Shown in pieces: positions 1 to 11,399 of a stretch of 64,000 nucleotides of DNA. The position numbers were made by a program, and so were the translations under genes. The stretch is taken from NCBI GenBank assembly GCA_025084515.1, contig JAJAGP010002215.1, positions 1 through 64,000 on the forward strand, read 5' to 3'. Within the stretch, counting starts at the first letter, position 1, and each line of letters begins with the position of its first letter. The notes under the pieces were generated by a model. The model did no database searches and was not told the DNA's origin. It was given only the letters and a program-made list of their open reading frames with translations. The DNA comes from Ancistrus triradiatus. Taxonomy: Eukaryota; Chordata; Actinopteri; Siluriformes; Loricariidae.

Positions 1-396
1 TCCTTCGACAGCTTTTTGGTCTTGGCCATGGTTGAGTTTGGAGTCTGACTGTTTGAGGCTGTGGACAGGTGTCTTTTATACAGATAACGAGGTCAAACAG
101 GTGCCATTAATACAGGTAACGAGTGGAGGACAGAAGAGCTTTGTAAAGAAGAAGTTACAGGTCTGTGAGAGACAGAAATCTTGCTTGTTTGTAGGTGACC
201 AAATACTTATATTCCACCATGATTTACAATTGAATTCTTTAAAAATCCTACAATGTGATTCCCTGGATTTATTTTTTCTCATTTTGTCTCTCATAGTTGA
301 AGTGTACCTATGATGAAAATTACAGACCTCTCTCATCTTTCTAAGTAGGAGAACTTGCATAATCAGTGACTGACTAAATACTTTTTTGCACCACTG
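1..396 (-). mobile_element. Tc1-like element TcA, 5' part and terminal repeat (cut by window edge)
   Basis: This matches the last 370 bp or so of the complete TcA copy ending at 17353. It runs from the transposase start region (reverse complement of ATGGCCAAGACCAAAAAGC) through the 'ccaaatactta' subterminal motif to the outer end 'gcaccactg'. A TA dinucleotide follows at 397-398, as expected for Tc1 insertions. The rest lies upstream of the window. Confidence 0.85.
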
Positions 397-413
397 TATG
401 TATGTGTGTGTAC

Positions 414-540
414 AACACATCCTAAAGCTGCTCTATTGGATTGTTATCTAGTGACTATGGAGGACATTTGAGTGAGTGAACTCATTGTCATGTTCAAGGA
501 AACAGTTTGAACTGATTTGAGCTTTTTGATGTGGTGCATA
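414..540 (-). mobile_element. Tc1-like TcI fragment
   Basis: About 125 bp carrying 'gctctattggattg...gactatggaggacat..gagt.agtgaactcattg.catgttcaag'. The same stretch occurs in the TcI copy near 26400. On the minus strand this is the Tc1 transposase region around the SPDLNPIEHLWD motif, now heavily mutated. Confidence 0.65.
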
Positions 541-654
541 GATTATCTATAGTTATATTATTTTACTTAATACTTACTACAGAGTCCTGTGTCAATTACG
601 TATCTGTGCACGGGCAGTGGTTTTTTAAGTGTTGTGCGTTTTGCTTCTTCTGCC

Positions 655-1110
655 CAGCTGGTCAACTCAACAGCCAATCAACATTATGGGTCCACGAGTT
701 AAAGTGGGAGTTGAATGGGAGTTAAAGAACAGAAGTCCATGTCTCACTTGAAACCTCCCTCCCTACCTTACCGATTTTGTGCTTGGGAGCTCATGATTGT
801 ATTACAGACTGTTCTCAATTGGTTGATATGTTTAGAGACGGTTTTGGGCAAGTAACACTTGCACTTTAATTACTAGTCATACGTATGACTTTCCACTACT
901 AACAATCCATTGTAACAATCTCTGAATGGCATTTGTAAGCGTATGGCCTTGCTGTATTGTAAATAGTACTCCTTTGGTTGCACCCTCCAAAGAATATTGT
1001 ACTGTTATGACCCTGTGAAGGGCAAAGCCGATGGTGTGATGACACTTTTGTTTGAAATAAGCCAAAAATACATTTTTCATTATTAGATAATAGATATTCA
1101 TTATTAAGAA
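655..1110 (+). repeat. Unnamed repeat family R1, copy 1 (arm of inverted pair)
   Basis: Shares 'caacagccaatcaa..', '..aacagaagtcc..' and 'tatgactttcc.ct' with copies at 1112-1480 (opposite strand), 18600-18935 and 63655-63735. No coding potential is evident. The family is not one I can name. Boundaries are approximate. Confidence 0.55.
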
Positions 1111-1111
1111 C

Positions 1112-1480
1112 AAGGCTGAAGAGCAGCCAGAAATAGTCTATACAGGATGGAATATACAGGTATTGAAGACAAATGAATACTATTGACAAGGACAGGCACA
1201 AACACTTTCGAACGCCATTTACAGCTTGTTGCAAATACAGTAAGTAGCAGAAAGTCATATAAGTCACATAAACATGAGTAACTTGTGTGAAAACAGGCTC
1301 TAAACACATCAGCTGAGTTTATATGAGAACATTCTCTAGTGCAAAAGCAAGCTAACGAGCACACGACCGGTAAGGTAGTTAATTGCACACATGCACACTC
1401 ACAAGAATGACTGACTTCTGCTCTTAATCTCCCGCTTCTGCACATGGATCTACAGCATTGATTGGCTGTTTACTGCTGCA
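1112..1480 (-). repeat. R1 repeat, copy 2 (inverted relative to copy 1)
   Basis: Read on the minus strand it aligns well with 18600-18935: 'aacagccaatca', then 'caagctgtaaatgg', then 'ctgtcc', then 'tctggctg', in the same order. It lies head to head with copy 1, so the two could form a long imperfect hairpin. Confidence 0.6.
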
Positions 1481-2800
1481 TTGTCTGGAGTTAAGACATA
1501 TGGTTTTATTTCCTATTATAATTTACTTTAATTGTTAAGACTTTGGTCGTTAAAGCAAACGGACGTTGATAGGGTGGTTGTTAAATGGTGCTTAAGAAAT
1601 AAGGACTGCATAAGGAATTAAGCTGATAGAAGCATAGAGCATGTTGTCGTAGGAAAATAATAACCATTTGGGTGACGTGACACAGCCCCAATTTGAAACA
1701 CCCATAAATAGTGCTGAACAATGCTCCTTTCACTACATCGTCTAGTAATATTGATATAAATGTACGCAAAAATGCACACGTTGGCATTTATTATAGAAGT
1801 GTGATTTACAGTTTGTATTATTGGCTACAGTTGGTCTGATGGAAGAAAAGAGCTGGAGTAATAAATGCTTGGTACAGCTGATGTCAGTGAGGAAGGGGGC
1901 TGAAATGAGTGGGAGAATATGAGAAATGGGACGAGATCAGAGGGAGAGAGAGATGGGGAAATTGGGCGTTTTCAGAGAGAGGGTGTTGAGAGATGGAGAG
2001 ATGTTCTGCTCACTCCTGTGGCCTGCGCATGAGTAAGATGGATGAACGGGAAAGTGAAGGGAGCAGTGAAGGCTGCATGGTGATGGATTGCTACCGCTGA
2101 TCCCACCTGTTAGGGCTTCACCCACAACGACTATCACACGAGCGCTCTGTGTTGCACAGTGGCATTTGGAAAAGCAAATCGCAGCTATTTAACCTGCAGG
2201 AAAAGAGCAAACAGTGTAGGGAAGCCTGCGCACGAGCGTAATTTGAGCTGACAGTGCCATGCATATACACATGGATCAATTTATTCACCTGCCTCACGCT
2301 GGACAGCTTGTAACATCATTTTATAGTGCTTACTGAGGCCTTGTCTGATACCATCCTCTGTATCGCTCCAGCAGTAGGCGTCCTTGGATTTTCTTTCTTC
2401 TTCCCTCTCTCAATGATTCCCCCAGGAAGCTCTCGAGGAAAAATTAGCTGAAGTCCTTTGCTTCCCAGGTGAATCGGGGCGGGTGGAGAGGCAGATTGTA
2501 ATTGATGACAAGGGTTTGGGGATGAGATTAAGATTCATAGTGGGAGTTGAGAGTGGGGGACGCGCCATGAAGGATACACTGCCACGCTGTAACTACGCTC
2601 ACCTTGTAATTGATGGCAGCCATCACCTATGCTGGGAATCCGTCATTAAACAAGGGACGGAGTTTCAGGTACACCTGCCCTGATACCTGAGGCAAGACAT
2701 GCATAGAGAGAAAAGAAAAGAAATGAATAGTGTGCACTGTCCAGATAGTTTAAATAATATTGTTTAAAATTAAACACTATGTGCAAAGGATGAACACCCC
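1481..2800. other. Intron 1 sequence with no recognised feature
   Basis: I see no convincing gene, transposon end or known repeat here. The portion around 2150-2450 is repeat-poor and not low-complexity, so it may include conserved noncoding sequence, but I cannot show that. Confidence 0.4.
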
Positions 2801-2811
2801 TATGTTTCTGT

Positions 2812-2892
2812 GGTAATGTCCAATCAACTTCCGTTTCAGTTCACGTCTGGCTACACAGACCATAATGTGGACGTTAAATGGCGCATACCTGT
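2812..2892 (+). repeat. Unnamed repeat family R2, copy 1
   Basis: Contains 'ggtaatgtcc..tcaac', 'cataatgtgg', 'ttaaatggcgcatacctgta', shared in order with 20735-20905 and 63758-63910. It directly abuts the short element starting near 2893. Family unknown. Confidence 0.5.
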
Positions 2893-3358
2893 ATAGGCAA
2901 AATTTTGTGGACACCCAAAAATAATGTGCAAAAATGGGTGTTATTATCAAGTCAGTCCCTCCTTTGCCGCGGCAACAGCTTTCATTTTTCTGAGAAGCCT
3001 TTCGTCTAGATTTTTGAAGAGGTCAGGTAGTGACGTTAGACAATAAACCCTGACTCACTCTTGACATTCCAATTCATCTCTAAGGTGTCTGATGGAGTTA
3101 AGGTCAGGTCTCTGTGCATGACAGCCAAGTTCTCCATCAAAGCTGGCAAACTGTTTCTTTATAGACTTTGTTTTAGGAGGTTAGAGCAGGAAATTGTTGA
3201 ACTAACTTGTCAGTGAGGTGGAATCCTATGAGAATGACTGAAGTCTTCAGTTCAACTATTGGTTGTCTAGGGAGATTGAATGCCTGTAGGCTTCATATTT
3301 TTGCAGTGAGTATGGCTGAAATAACAGATCACTAATTAGAAACAGTTTATAAATCCCT
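2893..3358. mobile_element. Short non-autonomous Tc1-type element (MITE-L), copy 1
   Basis: Begins with 'aaaattttgtggacaccc', a Tc1-type inverted-repeat start. It continues with blocks shared with 12886-13391: 'atgggt.ttatta', 'caaggtgtct', 'agccaagttctc', 'ttggcaaac', 'tatgga/gactttgttt', 'ctaattagaa'. No transposase coding is visible. The right end is degraded. Confidence 0.65.
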
Positions 3359-3373
3359 TTGGCCATTAAAAAT

Positions 3374-3564
3374 GGGACTGTGGTAGTCTAGCGGGTAAGG
3401 TACTGGACTATGGACCAGAAGGTCCAGGGTTCAAATCCCGCCTCTGCCAAGCTGCCACTGTTGGGTCCTTGAGCAAGACCCTTAACCCACAATTGTTTGG
3501 ATTGTAAGATTGTACCAATTGTAAGTCGCTCTGGATAAGGGCGTCTGCTAAATGCTGTAAATGT
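3374..3564 (+). mobile_element. tRNA-derived SINE, full-length copy
   Basis: The head is tRNA-like, with an A-box-like 'tggtagtctagcgggtaagg' and a good B box 'ggttcaaatcc', the internal promoter for RNA polymerase III. The body 'gccaagctgccactgttggg' and the tail 'agtcgctctggataaggg..tctgctaaatgctgtaaatg' follow. Sister copies are at 7813-7974, 38537-38735 and 60507-60690. Confidence 0.9.
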
Positions 3565-3679
3565 AGAATGTGCAAACAGTTGTGGCTTTTTTTAAGTTTT
3601 CCAACCTATATTTGGTTAATCCTCTGGAATTAGACATTTATGTCATAAAATAGTGATCTAAAACTAAAACTTTCAGCCC

Positions 3680-3790
3680 TACGATGAATTGGTGCCCTGT
3701 CTAGGGTTGTTCTCGTCTTACACACTGTGCTGCTGGCTAGGCACCGACTTCCCTAACCAGGATTAAGTGGATAAATGAATCATGAATAAA
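3680..3790 (-). repeat. FR interspersed repeat, fragment
   Basis: 'gaattggtgccctgtctaggg' followed by '..aaccaggattaagtggataa' is the reverse complement of the start of the FR repeat seen at 24535 and 63410. FR is a common fish repeat that I cannot classify. Confidence 0.6.
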
Positions 3791-3857
3791 CTGGATTTGA
3801 CTGGAACTTAAAAATCAGGACATTGCTAAAATAACACTGAGAGCATGTTAAATAATT

Positions 3858-4060
3858 AATGGCTGTTCAGACTGGCAGCTCATATCGGATTTTAGTTCAA
3901 ATGTGACTTGAGCTAGACATACTGTATGTTGTGCAGTCTGAACAGCTAGCATCTGCATGGAATCTGACTTTTCCCAATGAAATGAAAACCACATTCGTAT
4001 ATGGTTTCAAGTCTGATCAGATTTGGATTTAGAGACATGTGACTCAGTCCGACAACAACA
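3858..4060. repeat. Possible short inverted-repeat element
   Basis: The phrases 'ctgttcagactggcagctcatatcggattt' and 'gcagtctgaacagctagcatctg' are partly complementary, and 'tctgatcagatttggattt' follows. This looks like a decayed fold-back element, but its ends and family are unclear. Confidence 0.3.
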
Positions 4061-4157
4061 ACATGAATGATGTCTAGCATGATCTAGTGCCACAGTCTGG
4101 TGTCATGTCTTCTGTGTTTGTGGGCAGATGCATCCATTCACTCAAACTTAAATGAAC

Positions 4158-5322
4158 TAATATTTCATTGGACCACCTTTAGCTTTGGTTACAGCACGCA
4201 TTCGCTGTGGCATCTTTTCCACAGGTTTCTGCAATGTCATAACATTTACTTCTGTTCAGAGTTGGAATGGTTTTTCCCCAAGATCTTGTATTGATGATGG
4301 GAGATTTGGGCCACTGCACAAAGTCTTCTCCAGCACATCCTAAAGACTCTGAATGGGGTTCAGATCTGGACTCTGCGGTGGCCAATCCATGTGTGAAAAT
4401 GACGTCTCATGCTCCCTGGACCACTCTTTCACAATTTGAGCCCGATGAATCCTGGAATTGTCATCTTGGAATATGCCCATGCCATCAGGGAAAAAAAAAA
4501 TCTGTTCATGGAATTACCTGGTCATTCAGTATATTCAGGTAGTCAGCTGACCTCATTTTTTGGGCACATAACGTTGCTGAACCTAGACCTGAACGACTGC
4601 AGCAACCCCAGATCATAGCACCGCCCCCATAGACTGGTAAGGTAGGCACTACGCATGATGGGTGCATCACTTCAGCTGCCTCTCTTCTTCCCCTGATGCA
4701 CCCATCACTCTGGAACAGAGTACTCATTAGACCACATGACCTTCTTCCATTGCTCCAGAGTCCAATCTACTGTACATGTTCCCTAGCAAATTGAAGATGA
4801 TTTTGCCAGTTAGCCTCACAGACAAGTCGCTTTCTTAAGGCTACACAGCTGTTAAGTCCCAATCCCTTGAGTTCCCTTTTGCATTGTGCATATGGAAATG
4901 CTCTTACTTTCACTATTAAACATATCCCTGAGTTCTACTGTTGTTTTTCTACGATTTGATTTCACCAAATATTTAAGTGATTGCTGATCATGATCATTCA
5001 AGATTTTTTTTTTTTTTTCCGACTACATTCCTTTTTCAAACATTGGACAGTTCTTAACCCAATTTTAGTAGTTTCAGCAATCTCCTTAGATGTTTTCTCT
5101 GCTTGTTGCATGCCAATAATCAGTTGTAATCCAACTGCTTAACATCTTTTCCACGACCACAGAATGTGTTTTTCGACATAGCTGCTTAACAAATGAGAAG
5201 CTACTCACTGCATCAGTTAGGGTTAAATAACACCAATGCAGTAATTATCCGAGGGAAGGCTCTTACCCATTTGCTTAGTTAAACTGTATACATTCTATCC
5301 AGGTGGTTACCTTTTTTTGTTG
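4158..5322 (-). pseudogene. Tc1-like element TcC with decayed transposase
   Basis: On the minus strand the sequence encodes pieces of a Tc1 transposase (DDE type, cut-and-paste at TA sites). Near 4640-4530 one reads GGGAMIWGCCSRSGLGS, the block between the first and second catalytic Asp. Further downstream on that strand (about 4400-4290) come remains of the region around the catalytic Glu. Frameshifts and stops are frequent. The terminal part after 5200 ('catttgcttagttaaac..tccaggtggttacc') matches the TcC ends at 27650-28152. The left end is missing. Confidence 0.75.
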
Positions 5323-5999
5323 TTCCTGGCTTGCACCCTATGCCAGTCATTGCATGAACGTGATTTTCAGTCCAGACAGCAATACCAGTGCAAAATAAAA
5401 CTTTTTAACTAAAGGCAAAGAACGTTAAGGAGTAAGCCCTTGTGGACTCTACATGTTAATATAGCTAAATGGCTGTCACTTCTGCTCCACAATATTCAGT
5501 GCACACACCATGGCATCCAATCTGGATATGCCAAGGAAAATGACTTCAGTTCCAACAGATAAATGAGATTTGGTTTCTTGTAATTTTGAGTGTAGATAAG
5601 AATCAGTTTAGAGGAAAAAAAAAATTGATTTGCCTTTCAGCCTGAATTGTGGTCAAAGTGATTCCTGGTTCGTATGATAACATTTTAGCCACTACTTTTG
5701 CTAGGTAATGTTGTCTGTTTTAATAATAGCATTATGTTATACAGTTTCTGAAAGCACTATAGAGATAAATGAACGTTGGCACAGTTTAAAGATAATTTAG
5801 GTGTACAGTTTGCTGATAGGTGGTAACTATAGGCTTTGTGTACTTGTGTAGCAACTTTTGCTAGCACCATTAGCCTATGTCATGTCTAATTCAGACTTCT
5901 GTTTTTGTATTAACTGCATCTTATAGGATTCAATGTCGGTAAACTATATATACTATACACAACTAAGGCTGTGATACCAAACCAGCAATTTTTGAAAAT
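5323..5999. other. Intron 1 sequence with no recognised feature
   Basis: AT-rich sequence without a recognisable gene or repeat, ending at the microsatellite at 6001. Confidence 0.4.
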
Positions 6000-6000
<1 letters not shown>

Positions 6001-6064
<64 letters not shown>

Positions 6065-6079
6065 ATATATATATATATA

Positions 6080-6116
<37 letters not shown>

Positions 6117-6117
6117 A
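6001..6117. repeat. Compound microsatellite (CT)n-(GT)n-(AT)n-(GT)n
   Basis: About 54 bp of CT, then short GT, AT and a long GT tract. Apparent peptide-coding frames across it are artefacts of the simple repeat. Confidence 0.98.
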
Positions 6118-7100
6118 CAGAATGAACTATTTATTTCTTTCATTTTCCCCCTTTATCACATGACAAGGATTTATGACTACACTAGCACCCCAAAAATGGG
6201 TTTTTGGCCTTCATAGAAGGAAAGTGTGGTGTCAGCATGCAGACTCGTCCTTGTACTGCAGCTTCACTCGCAGCTGTGTTTGTGTGTGTGTGTGTGTTAG
6301 AAGGTGTTTGTCTGCACCGAGAACACTCCTGAAATTAGGGTCTTTTTTTCTATAGTCCAGCTGGGTGGTTTTACATCAGGAGGATCGTATCAGTAACAGT
6401 AGTGAGAGTTCTGCTACTCTTGAAGTCTAGGGCGAGAAGCAATATCATATAAATGCACAAACACCCCTTTATATAGAGTGTGCCATGACTGTGGTGGTCC
6501 TGTGTATAACCTTAGTATAGGCACACAACAAAGCCTATGCTGACCCAGTAGGGTCTCAGGCATGCATGTGGATTTTCTAATACATGTGAAGGTGTTGATC
6601 ACTTCTTTTTACTGGCCAGCCAGCCATAACAGTAAGCTTCCTATATCCATCCAGTGGAAGTTTGAATAAGTCAGTCATGTCCCTCATCCCTTATTTACTG
6701 ATTGACTGTGGCTTACAAGGTTTTTGACATAAAATATGTTTTTGAGATGTTGATGAATCTTAATAAGACAAGCTGTATTGTTTTTGTTTCGTTGATTTTT
6801 TTGTGTGTCAAATGCATGTACTTGCACTCCTGTGTTAACCCTTTGGTGGTCACTATGAGAAACCAATTTGGAACATCTACATTTTCTGAAAATGTATATT
6901 GTTGCAGTAGGGACACTTAAAATAGTAGCACAAAACTGTAGCTTATCTGCAAAGCTGGGTCTGTATGGTTGTTGAAGGAGCCGATCCAAAACTGCTTATC
7001 AGGTGATTCAGGTTGTTTTTGTATGCATGGCTGTAGTTTATAATTGTAGGTAACATGGTATAGAATGAGAGTTTACAAAAATAATAGTAACACTAAGTAC
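6118..7100. other. Intron 1 sequence, a short GT tract only
   Basis: Apart from a (GT)n run near 6279-6297 I recognise no element here. Short open frames on both strands lack any family motif. Confidence 0.4.
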
Positions 7101-7102
7101 TA

Positions 7103-7812
7103 CTGTGGTACCTCGATTCTCGACCACCTCGTAACTCATCAAATTCGGTTCTTGACGCATTGTGACGAGAAAAATTTGATGCCACAATTTGATGCTTAAT
7201 CTTGTATGAGTCGAGTCGCGTAACTCATTTCAGCTGAAACTCGATTTATGATTCGGTACACAGTGATTCAGATTCACAATAGCTCTCACTCAGAGAATAT
7301 CTGTACTGTGTGTGTTGTGTTTTTCTTTATTTTTACATCTACAGTACTGTATTCTTACTGCAAATGATTCTCAGTGAATCCTAAAAAGGTTAGTTAATAA
7401 CCAACCAAAAGGAAACCGAAAGCACAACAGGAATTGAATGCTTCAGAACACATGCAGACGTTAACCAAAAGAGTAAGTGTTGTGTTAATGATTTTGCTCA
7501 TCTGTAGGTTAATGTAAGTGTTTTAAACATTAACTTTATTACCTATCATGAGGTGGAATCTCCATCTACAGGTACCATAATGTAACTGCCGTCATTTAAG
7601 GTGGACCAGAAAATGCAAATAAGAAGCCAAGTTCAGCCTCGTCTCCGCTATGATACACCAAACCCTCGCTCTGCCTTATACAGTGTGGATTTGTGTCTAG
7701 AACGAATTAATTACATTTACATAATTCCTTATGGGAAAATTTTGCTTGGTGTTCGATGTTTTCAGTTCTTGACAAGCCTTCGGGATTTAATAAATAATGA
7801 AAGAACTGTATA
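7103..7812 (+). mobile_element. Tigger/pogo-like non-autonomous element, copy 1
   Basis: Starts at a TA with 'ctgtggtacctcgattctcg', matching the start of the complete copy at 30703. The internal part 'cctaaaaaggttagtt..ccaaccaaaag...aacaggaattgaatgct.c..gaacaca' also matches. The right end is replaced by a SINE at about 7813, just after 'gttcttgacaagccttc.gg'. Ends of the CAGTGGTACCTCG type with TA target sites are typical of Tigger/pogo elements. Confidence 0.75.
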
Positions 7813-7974
7813 TAGATGGACCAGAAGGTCCAGGGTTCAAATCCCATCTCTGCCAAGCTGCCACTGTTGGGTCCTTGAGCAAGACCCTCAACCCACAATT
7901 GCTTGGATTGTAAGACTGCAAAAATTGTAAGTCGCTCTGGATAAGGGCATCTGCTAAATGCTGTAAATGTAAAT
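7813..7974 (+). mobile_element. tRNA-derived SINE, 5'-truncated
   Basis: Begins inside the tRNA-like head at 'atggaccagaaggtccaggg', keeps the B box 'ggttcaaatcc' and runs through the whole body and 'ctgctaaatgctgtaaatg' tail. It sits near the right end of the Tigger-like copy. Confidence 0.9.
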
Positions 7975-8238
7975 TTGTGAAGTCAAGGGTCACATGGCTC
8001 AAACTGGTGGTTACCCAGACTAACCACTATGCACCTCTGTGGGCGACCATAGAATAACATACAGGAATGTTGATAGACATTGTGCCTATGAGATAGCATT
8101 GTGTTTGTTTGTTTGTTTATTCAAAATTAGATATATTTCACACAGCTAAGTTGATGTACTGTATTTCACAGTGCATCATGGGAAAAAGAGTGCTAAGAAG
8201 GAAGCAAGACTGCAGAAGCCATTCCATGAGATTCTTTA

Positions 8239-8364
8239 TGTAATGAGAGTGAGAGCAATGAGAGCAGTGATGAGGATTATGAGGGAGATCAGGGCAGTTA
8301 TGGAATCCAGGGAAATGAAAATTACAGAGGTTATGAAAGTGACCAGGGCAGTGATGTGAACTAA
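8239..8364 (+). other. Short GA-rich open frame, Ser/Glu/Asp/Asn/Gly-rich
   Basis: Reads 41 codons to TAA with an acidic, low-complexity product (for example NESSDEDYEGDQGSYG then NYRGYESDQGSD). An in-frame stop lies just upstream at 8227 and there is no start codon. It could be a decayed exon or retrocopy tail, but GA-rich simple sequence is the likelier explanation. Confidence 0.2.
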
Positions 8365-8650
8365 ATAGTGATGAAGCTCAGGGCAGGGGTGATTCTGGGA
8401 TCACAGCTTTAGGGGTGCTGGTGGCTTCCACTGAGACCAGACAACAAAACAAACAAAAAAACCCACCAGAAAGTTTAATCATTTAATAGAAAGTTGGACT
8501 ATGATTCCCACAATTGTGGAAGAAAAATCTTCTGACTTTTTGGGAAGGGGGAAACTGTGACTGGAAAGACACCAACAAATCTGAGAAACATCTTTAAAAC
8601 CCTTTAATGCTGAGCCTGTAACCCTCAAAGCCATCACTTGAAGCATAGCA

Positions 8651-8709
8651 TGGGACTGTGGTAGCCAAGTGGTCAAGGTACTGGACTCTGGACCAGAAGG
8701 TTGAGGTTT
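8651..8709 (+). mobile_element. SINE head only (tRNA-like part)
   Basis: 'gggactgtggtagccaagtgg' to 'gaccagaaggt' matches the first 60 bp of the SINE at 3374. The B box is damaged and the body and tail are absent. Confidence 0.8.
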
Positions 8710-9584
8710 CAGAAAGAAGCTCTTCACAAGCACTGTGTTTGCTAAAGTTGTTTTTCATGTGCTGTACTCACTTAATTACTTCTGCTAACACCCTGTAAGC
8801 CAATAGTGAAGAGAAATATTGTAAAAAAATATGCATATCGGCATTTTGTCCAGTACTGTAAGATCTAATAATGATTATCTGCTCAGTATCTCCGGTTTTT
8901 CCATTATTGGACACTTTAAATGGAGCAGACATACTGTGTATTTGTAGAAGCTCAAGGGCTGCAGTGGTTGTATATCTACAACATGCACCTATATTCATTC
9001 ACAAATTTGAATGATTGAATGGATTTCTAAAAAAACTTACTTATAACAACTAAACAGCAAAAAAGTAGGTTCGAGTGAAAAGATTTGGTCATATTTATTC
9101 TCTGTGCGAATCTGCCCCTCTCTGCACCAATAAACCTTCTGCTTATTCCCTCAGATCCCTTACAGGAAAAGCTTAGCTCCCTTGGAGCCAAATTTCCTCT
9201 AGAAACATTTTTTTTACTGGTGTCACTGAGACACTCTGGGATTTAGGAGAGGCTGTGTGGGATTATGGGTAATCAAGCATGAGCTGTGGTCACTGTGTTC
9301 CAGTGTGGCTCTTAGCACGCTGAAGTGGCTGGAAGCTGTGATTAGAGTCCACATTTGGTCACACTGCTTGGCAAGGTAAGGGACAGAAGGAGAAAGCACT
9401 GTGGGCAAGTAGACACTGGAGTAGCTACTGGAGGCCAGACAGTGACACTGGTAGGAATTTTTGGGTACTTGAAAGCGTCATGCACTGAACCCATTTCCTC
9501 ACCTCATCCGGCTTCTGCCGTTCACTTTCATGTAGCAGGTCTGATCTTATTGTTTTGTCTTCATAATTTCAGCTCCTGGAAGAA
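8710..9584. other. Intron 1 sequence with no recognised feature
   Basis: No transposon ends, coding exon or known repeat seen. Confidence 0.4.
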
Positions 9585-9713
9585 CAAAGGCAGCTTAGTG
9601 GTTAATACTCAGTGCTACTAAGGAAAAAGGGTCCACAAAGCTTAGGCCTTTTACTATCAACCAGCCAGCTTAATTGTAAGTCACTTTGAATATAGTCTGA
9701 CATGCTCTAAATG
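9585..9713 (+). repeat. Possible diverged SINE
   Basis: 'gcagcttagtggttaatactcagtgcta' resembles a degenerate tRNA-like head and 'taattgtaagtcactttgaatatagtctg' a degenerate form of the fish SINE tail. Much weaker than the other copies. Confidence 0.35.
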
Positions 9714-10240
9714 TACTTTACCACATTGCATGGCTTGGATATGAGTATAAGCAGGATTGAGGCTAAACAAAGTAATGCTTTATTGATTAGTAGTGTTACA
9801 TTTTTGGCTGTTATAGAAATGAAATTCTATGGTAATTAACAGAAAAAGATGTTGACAGGTACAATTAGCAGCAGGTAGTGTCCGAGGACTTTCGATCCTT
9901 GCCCATTGTCTATCTGAAGCTTAGCATGCTATATCATTGTCTACATGGGTGCTCCCCAGTTGTTTTCTACATCCACAAATACAAAAGGGAAAGAAATTGT
10001 GATTGATTTTAGGAAAAGGGTGTCCTTGCGACCTGTTACTTTACAAGGTACAGCCACTAAGATTGCAGAGGAGCATAAGTACTGGTACTGTATGATATAT
10101 AGACTTTCCGATAACAAACATAAATGCACATTCAGCAGAAACCATATTCTGAATTTTGAATTCTGAATATTCCTGGGCAAGCAATTCAAAGTGCACACAG
10201 TATTTGAAGTACTCTCCCACACTCGGATGAGAAAGTCACA
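9714..10240. other. Intron 1 sequence with no recognised feature
   Basis: Nothing recognised; overlapping short frames on both strands near 9945-10300 show no domain. Confidence 0.4.
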
Positions 10241-10745
10241 TGGCGGGAGTGATGAGTGTTCACAATAGCCCTCAGAGAAGATATCTGCTATTTTTACCAT
10301 TTTTTTCTTTATTTTTACATCTACAGTACTGTATTCTTAGTGCAAATAAATCTCAATGGGTCCTAAAAAGGTTAGCTTATAAGAGCCAACCAAAAGCAAA
10401 ACAGGAATTGAATGCTCCAGAACACAGCCTGCAGTTAGCTTAGCAGCTATGCTAGTATCAATAAGGTGTTACTTTGCTTTTACGTTTCACTTTCAAGCCA
10501 TTACTCATTAAGTTACATGAGCTTTTTCAACACTTTATTATAAATAAGCTTTGCGTTCATGATTTTAGCCAACAGTTTAATGTAAGTGTTTTAAACAGTA
10601 ACTTACTTATCATAGTATCCTTTCCATATCTCCACCATTATACAATATAGACCACTCTACCAAACACTCATTAAATTCCTTAGTTCATAACTTATTATGG
10701 ATTTGTTGGAACATATCCCACTGTAAATCAGGGAGCACCTGTACA
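10241..10745 (+). mobile_element. Tigger/pogo-like non-autonomous element, copy 3 (ends missing)
   Basis: Shares the internal sequence of 30703-31458: 'tatttttacatctacagtac', 'caatgggtcctaaaaaggttag', 'ccaaccaaaagcaaaacagg', 'catgagctttttcaacacttta', 'taatgtaagtgttttaaac'. Neither inverted-repeat end is present. Confidence 0.75.
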
Positions 10746-10767
10746 ATACAACTCCATTAACACACTA

Positions 10768-10880
10768 GGTTCTCTTTATCTACTTTTAGGACTTGTGTGA
10801 AAATCTGATGATGTTTTAGGTCATATTTATGCAGAAATATAGACAATTCTAAAGGGTTCACAAACTTTCAAGCACCACTG
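10768..10880 (-). mobile_element. Solo terminal repeat of Tc1-like TcB
   Basis: About 113 bp from 'ttctctttatctacttttag' to 'ctttcaagcaccactg', followed by TA. Nearly identical to the right end of the full TcB at 20558-20670. No transposase remains beside it. Confidence 0.85.
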
Positions 10881-11399
10881 TATGACTATGCTGGACAAGG
10901 AGCTAAAAATGGGTAGGGAAATTACCGGCACTAATGTTAAAAGCATTTTCCAAGTTTCAGAGCCGTATACAGTCATCCTTGCTCTAGGATATTGAATGAT
11001 CTATCCCACCCACGTTTCTCGAGTTATTTTCCCCTCCCCATCTTAATTATAGCAGAATTGTCCTTTGTTGTGTCATTTTGTTGTAGATGTTTAGTGTTTA
11101 TAGATGTTTAAGGTGGTAGTAACTTCAGGCTCCTGCAAATGGCATTGCACAAGGATGAACAGGCTATAAATACTTGCAGAGTTTGCGACAGGATTCATGG
11201 ATTGAGAAGAGGTGGTACATTACAGTTACTGATGACTTGGAGGTATGCTTAGCTATCAGTGTAGGTTCTAAAACTAGTCTTGCTCCTAATATTGCTACTT
11301 TAATACAAACTCCTACGAACTCCTAAGAATGAATGACTACCCATAAGAATTATATGCAACAAAAAGTACAGGCACAGCCTTTTCAGATCCCTTTGTGTT

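Noticed and set aside
899..1445. Minus-strand frames of 113-136 codons
   Set aside because: They lie in the inverted R1 repeat, have Cys/Leu-rich composition without motif, and overlap in different frames.
3374..3449. A functional tRNA gene
   Set aside because: The A and B boxes are present, but the cloverleaf is imperfect and the body and tail show that it is a SINE head; four other copies share the same structure.
5910..6216. Open frames of about 80 codons on both strands across the microsatellite
   Set aside because: They consist of Ser-Leu, Cys-Val, Arg-Glu or Thr-His runs generated by CT/GT/AT repeats and have no start context or domain.
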